This document shows positions 32,840 through 55,177 of a stretch of 64,000 nt of DNA, one piece after another. The DNA is from Scenedesmus sp. ARA3. Taxonomy: Eukaryota > Chlorophyta > Chlorophyceae > Sphaeropleales > Scenedesmaceae. Each line of letters opens with the position of its first letter. The stretch's first letter is position 1. Below the pieces are notes generated by a model. It was not told where the DNA came from and ran no database searches. It was given only the letters and a program-made list of their open reading frames with translations. A program made the position numbers and the translations under genes. Location: contig RWJK01001688.1 in NCBI GenBank assembly GCA_004335835.1, positions 1 to 64,000 of the forward strand, read 5' to 3'.

Positions 32840-35151
32840 GCCCGCAGCTGGGCAGAGCATTCGGGCTTTCGTCTTCCCGCTGCTGTAGTCAGGAAGCTGC
32901 CAGCAGCTGCTGCCACAGCTGCTGATACAGCAGCTGGTGATGCAGATGTAAGCCGGGTGCAGGTCGTTGCCTTTGTTGCGTGTCTGTTGTGTGTTGGCCG
33001 GCAGTGTATGCCATGCAGGTGCCATTGCTTGCATGCACACACCCGGCCATCACCACAACATGCAGGCATGCTTGCTGCAGCAGCAGCTGTGCACGAGGAA
33101 CTGCACAGCCTGCTGCAGTGTTGCACATATGAAAGCACTGCAGCAATTTGTACAGCCTGCTGCAGTGTTGCAGATTGAGGGGTGCTGCAGCTCTGCGTGG
33201 CACATCGAGCAGCTCAAGCATGGCGGAGGTCTGCTGCTTGACCATCTAGGCACCAGAGCATGGGCGAAGATGGCAGTTGCTGCTGCTGTTTTGCATTGTG
33301 CGTGTACACAGATCTCAAGTGCCTTGAGTGACACTTGCAGGATTGTGAGCAGCACCGCGGGCTCTTGTGCCGTTTGTTTTGCTGCGTTGGGGTAGTCTGC
33401 GTCTGGCTGAGAAGAAATAGGTGTTTGCAGCCTGGTGCAAATCTTAATCCATTGAAGGTATTGGAGTGCTTTGTTGAACGGGCGTTGCGGGTGGGGGTGG
33501 TTTCTGCGTGAGGGCAGTTCTGGCATGATCAATCTGAATCGGGAGAGTACAGCACCAACAGCAGCAGCGCTCTGTACAGGCGCAAAGGCGACTGAGGCGC
33601 TGGTTCTGCTTTTATGGCGTGTGCAAAAGCCAGCCGTTTTTGTGCAGTTTTGGGGCAAGAGCGGCAGGTGGCAGTGCAGTCAATCAGCACAAGTGAGAGG
33701 GCTGGTGGAGCAGGTGCAGCTTTAACCTTTGCAGGAGCAGTGGTGCAGATGCAGCATGCAGAACTGCATCCTTGCAGCTGCCGGCATTGGGGTTTTCCTG
33801 GCAGATGTGGCATCCGTGTTGCCTTCGGAGCTGCTTTTGCTTGTGAAGGTGACACAGCATCAGGTACATATAATTGCAGCGCAGGCAGCTGGTTTGTTGA
33901 CCTACAACCTGCACCGTACATCTGCCAAAGAGCGGTTATGTTGTAAGCAACTTTCCGCGTAGCTCTGTGCTGTTTTGCTGTTTTGCTGATTGGAGGCTCA
34001 ATGGATTGACCTGCATGTGTGTGCACTGGCCTGGGCAGTTACAGGCTTCACAACAGAAGACAGGGTGCGGCATGCCTTGGAGTGTGCTGCATTGCTTGGG
34101 CTCACAACCTGGCTTCATGTGGCTTTGTTTTGCTTGTACATCGCAAGCATGCATACACAATAGACACTCAGTTTTGACGAGAGGTTCTGAGCAGGGTTGT
34201 GCTTGCAGAAGTTCAGGTTCAAATGCAGCAGCGCTGTACAGGTTGCGTGTTGCAGGCAGGGCTGATTACTGACTGCTCCTGTCAGCAGCAGCAGCAGCAG
34301 CTGCAGCTGCTGCTGCTTACATGGATACAAATTTGACCGAGGTGGAGCTTGCGATGGCACTGTACTGAGGCTAGCTGCTTTTGGTGGTGCAGCAAGCGCA
34401 AGCCTGTTGGTTTTGCCAGTTGACGTGCCAGGTGCTTTGACGTGCCAGGTGCTAGATACTGTTGTCGCTTGTGACGATGCTTTTGCCTGCCAGGCCAGTA
34501 GAAAGCACACACGCACAGTTTGCAATTGCAGGCTGGATGTGCTACTGCAGCAGCAGCCAGGATTGCTGCTGAGCGTCAGGCTAGCACGCACAGGCACGTC
34601 TGTCACAGTGTCGCACTGTGTAGGCATTACCTGGCACCTGTACAGCAGCAAGCATGCACTGTTACCTTGACATTTGTGAGATTTTTGGCAACGCAACTTG
34701 ACTGTAAATGAAGATGTTGATGCGACTGCTGCAATGTGTGTTACCTGCAAATCTTTATACAGATCAGCATGAACAACTGCGGTTCAACAGCCATGGTGGC
34801 CTTCGGGGGACCACTTCTCGACATGTGAGTGACGCAATATGCTGCATTGTGAAACTGCAATGTGTGTTGCCTGCAATTCTTCATACAGATCAGCTGTGCC
34901 CTGTTCTTCCTGAGAAGTCAAACAGGCGCGTAGCATGCTACAATGTGTTCACACGAGGCTGTCGGGCAACAACACATATGCACGGTACATGCTTCGGTCA
35001 GCGTAGGTGATATCAAATGTTTGTCGCGGTCAAGCTTGCGCGATTGAATTGTAATCTCTTCCGAAGATGGCAGCACTCCCAACGACGCCTGCGGCACTAA
35101 CCGAATCACGCCACTAGCCAATCAACGCTTCATGCGTACAACGTTCCTAAA
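32840..35151. other. No supported gene; short duplicated blocks
   Basis: 3' flank of the DUF1818 gene and upstream region of the subtilase. Small direct repeats occur at 33108/33152 (CAGCCTGCTGCAGTGTTGCA), 34421/34439 (TGACGTGCCAGGTGCT) and 34730/34853. A possible lone exon lies at 34768-34827; no other coding segment is convincing. Confidence 0.4.
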
Positions 35152-41107
<5,956 letters not shown>

Positions 41108-42423
41108 GGTGGCGCGCAGCGCAGCAGGGATTGTTGATGCATGTGTGCATATGAACGTGCGGTTTAAGACCAAGCTGGCATGTCTTCCTGCATGGTGGGG
41201 CGGTTGCAGCTGGTGAAAGTGCTGCAGTGGTGATATACCTGCATCTACTAATGCCCTGGCGATGTTGGGGTGATGTATGGGAACGCAACCTTGCCGTTAT
41301 ACTCAATTCTGGTCTCACTCTGTTGCATTGATTATGTTCATGCAGTGACAGTCGCACAGGAGTCACATAGTGACGTTGGCGCTGCCGTTCCTTAGTCACC
41401 CAGGCTTCTCCTGCGGCTCAATTACGACCTGCACGACATGACTTGCAGCTTGTGCATATATATTAATTTGTTCCCATACATCCTAACCGCAGAGTTTATT
41501 TGAATGCTGCTGGGTTGCAGCCATGGCTGCATGTCTAGGATGTGACCTGCTGCAGTGTCGGGGTGCACAGGGGCGTGCATTCAGTGAGAGCCTTGTCTTC
41601 TTTCCTTTTAGTTTCATTTCAAGATGCTCATCAGGCCAGCACAGAGCCATCTTGATGTGTGCTGGCACGTCACATTTGCATAACTCAGTGATAGGTGTTT
41701 GTATACTACACAAGCATTGCAGGGTTGGGGTTGTTTGGCGCCAGGCTGCAGCCAATTCTTACAACAGCATTGGCTGTCCAGCAGGCCTGGTGGCGGCGTG
41801 TTTCTAGCGCTGCACACGAAATCATTTTGTACTATGCTAAGGGCTGTGCCTCTGTCTGCTTGAACAGCCACATTGTTCTGCAGATGTCTCAGTTCGAGGA
41901 TGGTTGCTGTGCACTGCATGAGCATGCAGCAGGTTGTTGTTCTCAGGATGCTGCATCAATGCAGATGTTAACATCCAGATGTGTCTGTACTTGCATGGAT
42001 GTGAAGTGAAGTGCACAGACCAGCATGCCATGGCCAATCAAGTGTGGCAGATGGGTTTCATAGTACCAGCGTCATGTTGCAATATGGCACATATGCACTG
42101 CAACTGCGTCCGTCCCGCAGTTTGCTTGTTTGATGAGCAACTGGGGCAAAAGAACGGAAAGGTTAAACATCATAACGTTATGATGTGCTGCTTTGAGATG
42201 TTCAGCAGCTTGCACTGATCTGGCTGCGTCCAAACACAGCAGGCACTCCTGCTGTTGCGGCTGCGCAAGCCAGCCCAAGCATCACCGTGGCCACTCGTGT
42301 GTTACGCAAGATCTGCAACCGCAATGACACTGACAATGTAACATGCTGTGCAGCTACGTAGCTGCATACAGCCACTCTGCAGACTCCTAGGGATGATAGG
42401 CACAGCACTGATCAGTGCAGAGT
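41108..42423. other. No supported gene between converging genes
   Basis: 3' flank of the subtilase and of the minus-strand MYND gene. Composition is less GC-rich. Open frames here lack domain features. Confidence 0.4.
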
Positions 42424-42901
42424 TCATGAACGTTGCGCAGCTGCAGCATCCAGCTCATGCAGCCTGCTGCCTGCAGCCATCATCCTCCTGCAAGCGTGCT
42501 TGTGCCGCCGCCTGTCAGCGGCCTCGCAGGCAGCACTGCAGTAGTAGGCCCTGCAGCCGCCGCACACCTTGTGTTTTTTTGTGACCAAGGAAGGCACAAG
42601 ACCGCACACCTTGCGCGCTGCTGCCTCACTGCTGCCCATCAAGATCTCACAGCCCAGGTGGTTGCACAGCTTCGGCAGTGGCGCTGCTGCTGCTACAACC
42701 TTGCACAGCTGGAGGGCATCTGCGTACAGCTGACAAACATCTGTCTGCTGCTGCTGCTGCTGCTGTCTGCTGCTGCTGCTGCTGTCGCCATCACTTGTGG
42801 GTGGCTGCTGCTGCTGCTGCTGCTGCTGCTGCAGGAGCCTGCTTGTACGCCAGCAATATGTTGAATTCCAGCTTAGGCCACTTGCTGTCGAAGTCCTGCA
42901 A
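42424..42901 (-). CDS. MYND-type zinc-finger protein, probably truncated
   Basis: The minus-strand reading ends at 42424 with a clear MYND finger. The zinc ligands fall in LCNHLGC, KVCGGC, YYCSAACEAADRRRHKHAC with C-x2-C, C-x3-C and H-x3-C spacing. Upstream is QLYADALQLCKVVAAAAPLP, the short helical lead usual in chlorophyte MYND proteins. A further piece, DFDSKWPKLEFNILLAYKQ, lies in another frame at about 42840-42900 after a TTGCAG acceptor. MYND fingers bind proline-rich peptides; many algal copies have no known role. Almost no room remains for a normal N-terminal part before the CapA-like gene at 43063, so this may be a short gene, a remnant, or a distal exon of a CapA-gene readthrough. 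Confidence 0.65.
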
Positions 42902-43062
42902 GCGGCTGCTGCAGCTACCCACTGCGCCTGCTGTGGCTCAGCAGCAGCAGGCCACCCTCGTGCCAGCATCACCACTGCAGCGCGCCACTCAGCGCTGTGG
43001 CAGGTTGCCACAGCTGAAGTCCTGCGGCGACAGTCATTGATGATCATGCACTCTCCATTGCA

Positions 43063-47799
<4,737 letters not shown>

Positions 47800-47801
<2 letters not shown>

Positions 47802-47984
47802 GGCAGCGCACGGCGGGGCAGAACACGGCTTCCGGGACGTAGCAGAGGAGGAGCCGGTGCGGGCAAGAACTGAGCTTGTAATCAGGCTCGACAGTAGTAT
47901 ACGACGACTAGCTGAAATTGTGCGCATTGAACCGCGCTTGCTTGCTACAATCAAGCGCTGGTGCGAAGTTCACATGCTGCAGGT
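47800..47984 (+). CDS. Possible first exon of a plus-strand gene, unrecognised
   Basis: Open segment starting ATGGCAGCGCACGGC, giving MAAHGGAEHGFRDVAEEEPV followed by RLDSSIRRLAEIVRIEPRLL, with a possible GTTGGT donor after CTGCAG at 47984. The composition looks coding and amphipathic. The start lies in the same CCATGG palindrome as the CapA start. It could be the 5' exon of the photolyase-linked gene, a separate short gene, or antisense shadow. Confidence 0.35.
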
Positions 47985-49288
47985 TGGTGCAAAGTGCCTC
48001 TCTGGCGAAGTTGCTGCATTGCGTGATATTTCTGCTGCAACAGTATCTGAATTAGTTCTCCGCACAACAAGCGACCCCATTCGCTATTGCAGTTAGGGGT
48101 GTTACTGCGCTAGGGTGCAAGGCTACTGACGCTGCGCAGCGTGCTGCTGCAGGGGCCCCTGCTTAGTTCCTAAGCTGCTGAGGCAAGGTTCACGGATTTG
48201 CAGCAAATCAATGCCAGCAATATATTATCAATCACTTCAGGTATGGTAAGGGCAAGAGCGACAAGGACCCAGCTTTTCTGTTCTGCGCATGCTTCACTGA
48301 AGGGAGCTGCCAGACGCAAACACAGCCCGCCTCTTTGTGACAGTTTGTTGCGGGCTGAAGTTCTTCAGATCCCATCACCCGAGGTCCAGACAAACTATTG
48401 AATTAGATTGTGGGCAAATTGCTCTGAATCCTTGTTTTAACCAGCTGACCTGTCGACCAGTTGTACTTGAACCATGTGGTCCAGGCCACACAACCCCAGC
48501 AGCCAACCCTGCCGTTGGTTCAAGGGGCTTGCTGCAATCTACTTGTAGCAATCAGGTTGGCGATTTTGTTCATTGCCTGTGTTTGTCGCGACCGTCGGTG
48601 CTTGTTTGCTTGGGCTGTCGTGGTAGTGGCTCCGGCATTGCTTGCCATCCATACCTTCACAAACTAGCTGGTTCGCCCCTGTTACAGTAATATATCGTAG
48701 TTATCATAACCAATGAAGCTCTGCTGATTGGACGTCTTAGTACCCTTGCAGCAGCAGCTAGAATGCTGCTGCAGCAGCACAGGAGAGCTGTGGTGACTAG
48801 TCATATGGATGCCGCACGCACTGCTGGAAGCAAAAATGACATGCGACACAGTGTTGTTGTTTTTCGGGTGAGCCGCGGGTCAAAGCTGTACCTACTGCCA
48901 GCAGCACCACCACCACCAACACCACCCAGCAGCAGCAGCAGCAACAGCCGCTGCAACGCATGTGTTAGAGTCTGTGGCAGCTCTACCTGCTGTTGACTCC
49001 CTCTCTTGTACCTATGCAGGGTTCTGTCATGAAAAGGAGGGCACAAACATCTGCTTTACGTGCAAGCAGTGGTGATGCTGGCGAAGGTCAGGTGGGTCAA
49101 TGCAGCAACATTGAACAGCATGAAAGCGCAGCACCAGCAGTAGGAGCAGAGGAGCAGCAGCAAGCACCTGAATTAGCACGGCATGCCAGCAACCAAGTTC
49201 TGCACAGAAACTGCGGTCACTGCCTGCATTGTGTTCTAAGCTGCACGCTGCTGCCACCAAACTGACATAATTCATGGGGTACTTGCAG
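47985..49288. other. Likely intron/5' exon region, structure unresolved
   Basis: Upstream of the exon at 49289. One candidate exon starts after CTATGCAG at 49020 (GSVMKRRAQTSALRASSGDA). Open frames at 48337-48690 and 48763-48996 have no recognisable domain. I could not build a continuous reading. Confidence 0.35.
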
Positions 49289-49344
49289 GTGCCGGACAGC
49301 CAACCAAAGCAACAGCAGCCGGTGCCACAGCAACAAGCAATGCC

Positions 49345-49401
<57 letters not shown>

Positions 49402-49451
49402 NNNNNNNNNNNNNNNNNNNNNNNNNNNNNNNNNNNNNNNNNNNNNNNNNN

Positions 49452-49512
<61 letters not shown>

Positions 49513-51039
49513 CCCAGGTGCCCCGCCCCCAGGTGTACCCCCAAGGCCACCCATGGCCCTGCTGCCACCAGCAGTAGCAGCGCAGGCCATGGCAGCAGCA
49601 GCAGCATCAGGCCGCACCACAGCAGACCTCACGCTGCAGGATGTAACAGTTATAACAAGCGCCTGGCTGCCGCTGCTGCCGCGCACGCTGGGTGAATGTA
49701 ACAAGCTGCTGAGTCAGCGCATGAGGACTGTGCTTGCAGGAGACCCTGTGGCGTACGACCTCATGAAGCAGGATGGCAAGGACTTCATGTGGGTAGAAAC
49801 TACTGCTTTGCGGATATCAATCCCCGTATCTATTTTAATTCAGTGCAGTTGTAGCAGCAGCACGGACACAGGTATGGCCTCATGAAGCAGGATGGCAAGA
49901 AGTTGATGCGGGTGCAAAACATTGCTGTGTATTCAGCATGTGGCGGGTTGTGTAGCGGGGCAGCGCAGCCGCAGCCGCAATCGCAGCATGGATGCTGCAG
50001 AAGGCTTGGAGCCTGCTGCCTCGGCATTTAACACCTTGCTGCCTGCATATCCTTGCACCCAGCCGCCATGTGGTGACATACATGACTCTGCATGCACTGC
50101 TTTGACCAGTATGTTGACCAGCATTTCGACCAACACTTTGACCAGCACTTTGACCAGCAGTTTGACCAACACTTTGACCAGCATCTTTTGATTTAAACCT
50201 TCTGCTTGCTTGCAGGACTGGAGCCATGCCTGCTGCAGAGTTTGCGGAGCGCTTTTTTGGCATCTTTGCAGCCGTGCCTCAGCAGACAGCCGACGAGCTG
50301 TTCCTGCAGATGGCGCTGGTGCTGCCCACACCCGAAAAGCGCCTGGCACTGCTGCGGCATGCACAGAACGTGAGCACATTGATGTCAGCACAACCAGTTT
50401 GTGACTGTCTCTGTTGTGTTGCATGTGCTGCCCACATCCGATCGGCGCCTGGCGCTGCTGCGGCATGCACAGAACGTGAGTGAGCACATTGGTGTCAGCA
50501 CAGCCAGTTTGTGATTGTCTTTGCTGTGCTGCATGTGCTACCCTTGCATGAGAGGCGCCTGGCTCTGCTGCGGCAGGCGCAGAGCGTGAGTGAGCACGGG
50601 GACACAGCTAGGGGGAAGGGTTGCTGCGGTGTTGCGTATATGATGCTAGCGGCCAGTGTATGGACAGCAGCTGCTGATTTACGCATGTTTGTGGCAGCCG
50701 CTGCATGCCGTGTCCACATGATAATGTCGTGCAGCTGGATGTAGTGCATGCACACACGTGTGTTTGACTGGATGGCAGCAGCAACATTCTTTGTGCTACA
50801 ATCAATGCGCTTGGTCGGCATGCTGTGAGGCGTATGCTGTACACACTCTCACTTAAATGTGATGCTGCCTTTTTGGATGCAGCCTTGGGTGCTGCCAGCA
50901 GCGCGGCTGGTCATGCCTGCTGCTGCAGCAGCAGCAGCAGCAAGGCAGGTTCCATCGCCGAATGGGCAGGCAGCAGCAGCGACAGCAGCAGCAGCAGCAG
51001 GCCGCGACGTGGATGAGGGAGAAGAAGAGGATGAGGTGA

Positions 51040-51070
<31 letters not shown>

Positions 51071-51260
51071 CACTGGACACTGGAAAATGTACCCAGAACC
51101 TGATGCGTGCTTGCAGACATTCTCTCAAAGTTGTTGTGTATACGTTATGCATAGCTACTTGCCAGCTTGTGCCAGGTGGTGCTGCGCTGTGCCTGTGCAC
51201 AACATGCCTGCTGCCATACCTTGGAATGTGCGGCCGGCGCTAACGCTGCATTTGTCACCT

Positions 51261-51297
<37 letters not shown>

Positions 51298-52019
51298 GGC
51301 GGCGCTGCTGCTGCCTCAGGAGTATGAAGAGGACGAGGAAGATGAGGATGAACTTGACGGTGAAGAGGGCGAGATAGACGACTATGAAGAATTTGAACTG
51401 GAAGAGGAATTTGAAGAGGCCGAAGACGCCCAGCAGGACGGCCAGCAGCGGCAGCAGCAGCAGCAGGCAGCAGCAGCAGCAGCAGCAGGTGGCTCTGGGT
51501 CTGCTGGTGCACCTCAGGAGCTGAGGAATGAGCGGGACCTTGTGGAGTTGAAAGGCTGGGAGGAGCTGGACAGGTGGGCTGCTGCAGCCAGCTGGTTGTC
51601 AGGGCACTACAGGACCGTAACAGAGCCGTACTTTGCTTGCTGCACGTGTGCAAAGGCACATTTGTAGTTGGTTGGAGAGAGGAGGGATGCAGCTGCAACC
51701 GCCTTCTTCAGGTGCACTGCATCATGCAGCTCCCGTGCTCTCTATGCGCTCTTCTTCACTATCAAGCTGCCGCATTCTGCTGGCCTATGTGGTCTCCAAT
51801 CGCTTTCAACACCGCTTTTGTGCATTATGCATGCCTGCAGGTCGCGGCTGCAGCAGCTGGCCAGCAGCGTGGCAGCAGCAGTGCCCAGCAGTGCGCAGCT
51901 GTCCGCAGCAGCAGCAGCGCGGCGGCCCAAAAGCAGAAAGAGTGCACTGGCAGGGCTGCGGCTGGATGATGGGGTGCATGTCAACAGCGTTGACTCGCGG
52001 CCCGCCAAGAAGACAGCAG
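49289..52019 (+). CDS. Long N-terminal extension of the photolyase gene, with polyQ and a ZNF598/Hel2-like helical segment
   Basis: Exons 49289-49788, 50216-50369, 50883-51035, 51320-51573 and 51841-52019 join in matching phase to each other and to the photolyase exon at 52613 (KKTA|GKKAKAAASGA). Contents: polyQ interrupted by a 50-N gap; TSAWLPLLPRTLGECNKLLS; KQDGKDFMTGAMPAAEFAER; LALLRHAQN. This helical run resembles the C-terminal region of ZNF598/Hel2-type ubiquitin ligases, but no RING or C2H2 fingers are seen. A strongly acidic stretch (EYEEDEEDEDELDGEEGEID) and RNERDLVELKGWEELDR follow. An upstream exon must exist, because 49289 follows a TTGCAG acceptor. It may be a separate gene if a promoter lies before 52613, but in-phase joins at five junctions favour one transcript. 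Confidence 0.55.
49345..49510 (+). repeat. (CAG)n polyglutamine tract with unresolved length
   Basis: CAG repeats on both sides of N at 49402-49451. The 50-N run is probably a fixed-length placeholder, so the true tract is longer than 38 units or of unknown size. Confidence 0.95.
50101..50190 (+). repeat. Intronic 12-bp minisatellite, seven units
   Basis: Units of TTTGACCAGCAC type, with small changes (GTTGACCAGCAT, TTCGACCAACAC), lie 25 bases before the acceptor at 50215. Confidence 0.93.
50335..50595 (+). repeat. Donor-side copies of an exon end, two extra
   Basis: The parent end (KRLALLRHAQN then GTGAGC at 50370) is repeated at about 50430-50482 and 50540-50592, each with GTGAGTGAGCAC. 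The units are about 112 bp and include intron sequence (CAGCCAGTTTGTGATTGTCT). Confidence 0.92.
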
Positions 52020-52500
52020 GTGGGTTGACCTGCGTTGACTGGCGTTGACTTTTGGCTTTGACTGTTGCATGATTTAGCATGGTTGGCTGTGCGGCGGTGG
52101 GGCTGCGGCTGGATGATGGGGTGCATGTCAACAGCGTGGATTCAAGGCCTGCCAAGAAGACAGCAGGTGGGTTGACTGGCGTTGACTGGCTTTGAATTGT
52201 GGCGTTGACTCTTGCAAGTTCAGCAGGATTTGGTGCGCGCTGGCGGGGACGGGGCTGGGTGATGGAATGCATGTCGATATTGTGGACTCAAGGCCTGCTA
52301 AGAAGTCAGCTGGTCTGTTGCCTGGCGTTAACGTTTCAAACTGAAGTCACTGGCAGGCGGGAATTCCCGGGCGTGCGCGTGCTGCCCAGCCCGAAAAAGC
52401 TGGATCACAGTCATCTACTGCGTGTTCCCCTTCCGCGGCGGGCTGCAGCTGAAAGACGGCGTGCATGTCAACAGTGGGAATTGTCGCTTGCAAAGTAAAC
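51950..52500 (+). repeat. Donor-side copies of an exon end, three extra
   Basis: The parent encodes LDDGVHVNSVDSRPAKKTA before 52019. Copies begin near 52106, 52250 and 52437 (CTGGATGATGGGGTGCATGT and variants). The first two copies each end in AAGAAG followed by CAG and GT; the last loses this. Confidence 0.92.
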
Positions 52501-52612
52501 AGCAAGCTTGCATCACCTGCTCACCCAATAAACGAGCAGATATCCCCATCAGGATTCAACGAAAGGCTCACAGCAACACATGTCGCAACACCTCCTCTTC
52601 ATATGTTTGCAG

Positions 52613-55143
52613 GCAAGAAGGCAAAGGCTGCTGCCAGCGGCGCATCAGCAGCAGCAGACGCAGCAGCAGGCCGCCCCAATGCCATTCTGTGGCTGCGCCA
52701 GGACCTGCGAGTGCACGACAACCCTGCCCTCACGGAGGCTGCCAAGTGGGCGGCACGTCAGGGCGGCTGTGTTACGTTTGTGTACGTGCACTCCCCGCAG
52801 GAAGATGGTAGTGAGCCGGGCAGCAGCGGGGAGGATGGCCAGGGCTGCAGGTGGGAGCTGGTGGCGCTTGCATGTGTTTATGTTTATTCTGCTGTTGATC
52901 GTGGCGTTGTAGTAGGTGTAGCTGCTCTTTGTATCACCATTTGGGCATCAGCGGGGAAGACAGCCAGGGCTGCAGGTTGCTTTGGTGGTGCTGATATGTG
53001 CGGTTGTGCCTGTGTCGTGTGACGTGTCCTGCTTCTATTCTATTTCTTCGGTGAGTATGGTTTGCCTCTGCATAATGGTTCTGGCAGCGGCGGGGGAGAT
53101 GGTCAGGGCTGCAGGTGGGGGTTGGCCCGGATGTGGCGTTTGTGTGCGCGGCGTCCGCGATTTGGTTGTTCAACATGCTGCTGCTGTGTATGTCAGCACA
53201 GCCGTGAATTGTGCGTGCGTTGCCTTCTGCATCGTTGTCCTCACAGAAGCTGGCAACCTGGTGTTGCTGCGCAACTTTTCCTGCAACCCTGTGTATGCCG
53301 CTTTGCCACATTCGCAGCTTGCTAACCTGTACCACTCTGCCACTTGGCTGCTGCTGCCCTTTCTTTGCTCCAGCTGGAGGCTTGGCAGCGCTTTGCTGCT
53401 GTGGACCGCTGCTCATTTCACACGTACCTTGCCACTGACTGCTCCTGCTCCCTTCACTGCTGTTATGGCATTGTTATTATTTGTCCAAACCAGCTGGAGG
53501 CCTGGCGGCGCGTCGCTGCTGTGGGCGGCAGCTGCGCTGCAGTCGCTGTCATTGGACCTGCGGTCCCGCTATGGCGCGGGTGCTTCCATCGTGTTTAGGC
53601 GGGGGCCATATGCAGCAGCGCTGCAGGAGGTGCGGGGCAGACTTGGGGACGTGAGACGATGGAGACAGCAGCAGCAGCAGTAGTCGCAGCAGTGATGCAG
53701 CCTTGCCTGTTCGCGCAAGTTACTAACGCACTTTTTTAACACGTGGTGCAGCATGCCGCGCATCCCAGCAACAGCATGCAGCCAGAATTTGGATGCAAGG
53801 CACCCATGGCATCGGTTGTGCCACAAACAGTGTTTGCTCACCATTGCTGTTGTGTGGCTGCCGATTGTTTGCTTGCTGCCTCGCTCCCAGGTGGCTGCTG
53901 CCATTGGCGCGTCTGCTGTGTTCTGCAACCGCCGCTACGAGTCGGCCATGGCTGCTGCTGACGCTGCTGTCGCGGAGTCCCTGGCTGCTGCTGGGCTGCA
54001 GCTGCAGAGCTACAGCGGGCTGCTGCTGCAGGAGCCATGGGAGGTGCAGGTGGGCTGGCATGAGGTCTACTATGTTAAATAAGTTCAAATGTGTATTGGC
54101 GATACTTGCAGAGGCTGGTGTCGCTGATCCTTATACAAAGTTTGACGGATTGGCAGCATGAGATAAGTGACATTGCCCCATGTGCTCGCTCCTGTATGCA
54201 GCTCTGTCAGGTTGGTGGCTTGCACGGGACACCCATTCCAAGACACTCTGTGACGCCCGCCTGCCCTCATGCCCTCTGTTGTTTTGTGTGCAGCTGGACC
54301 TGTCCAAATGGCACGGTCATTTTGGCTCGCTGATGCCCTTCTACAGGGCCTGGAGCACCGCCAAGCCTCCACCCAGCCCTCTGCCTGAGCCTAAGGCGGT
54401 GCCTGTCATGCCCAAGGACCCTTCTGCTCTGTGAGTGGCTGCGCAGGCATGTAGACTTTTCAACTTGAGCATCACGCAGGCCATATGGCTTGCTTGCATC
54501 AGTCATTGATCACTGGCATGTCTGCCTGAGCCCAAAAGTGTACCAGTGATGTCCAGGGACCTGTCTGCGCTGTGAGTGGCTGCGCAGGCATGTAAATTAT
54601 TCATCTTTGAGCATCAGGCAGGCCATATGGCTTGCTTGCATCAGTCAGTGATCACTGGCATGTCTGACTGAGCCCAAAAGTGTACCAGTGATGTCCAGGG
54701 ACCTATCTGCGCTGTGAGTGGCTGCGCAGGCATGTAAATTATTCATCTTTGAGCATCAGGCAGGCCATATGGCTTGCTTGCATCAGTCAGTGATCACTGG
54801 CATGTCTGACTGAGCCCCAAAGCGTACCAGTGATGTCCAGAGACACATCTGCGCAGTGAGTGGTAGGCGTGCATGTGCACTGGGGCAACTGCTGCAGGGT
54901 TTGAAGGGTGTCCCGTTGCTGAAATTCACAACTCGGATTATGTTGGGCTGATCGTTGGAATCAGCAGCCAAGGTAGCTGATGGCAGTGCTGCAAGTTTGT
55001 TTGTCGTGGGCTTTCAACCTACGCAAGTGTGACTGTGTGGCTGAACTTTTCTGCTGCCTGGCTGCTCTGCAGAGCTGTCGGCATCCCCCTGCAGGAGCTG
55101 GGGCTGTACACACCACCCAGGCGGCGAACACCAGCAGCAGCAG

Positions 55144-55177
<34 letters not shown>

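Noticed and set aside
32840..34700. Possible extra exons of the DUF1818 gene
   Set aside because: The frame closes with a stop at 32839 at the expected end of the domain; nothing downstream keeps phase.
54523..54860. Further coding exons PEPKxVPVMxRDLSAL
   Set aside because: They lack acceptors and are duplicated exon ends; the parent at 54294-54430 joins correctly to 55073.
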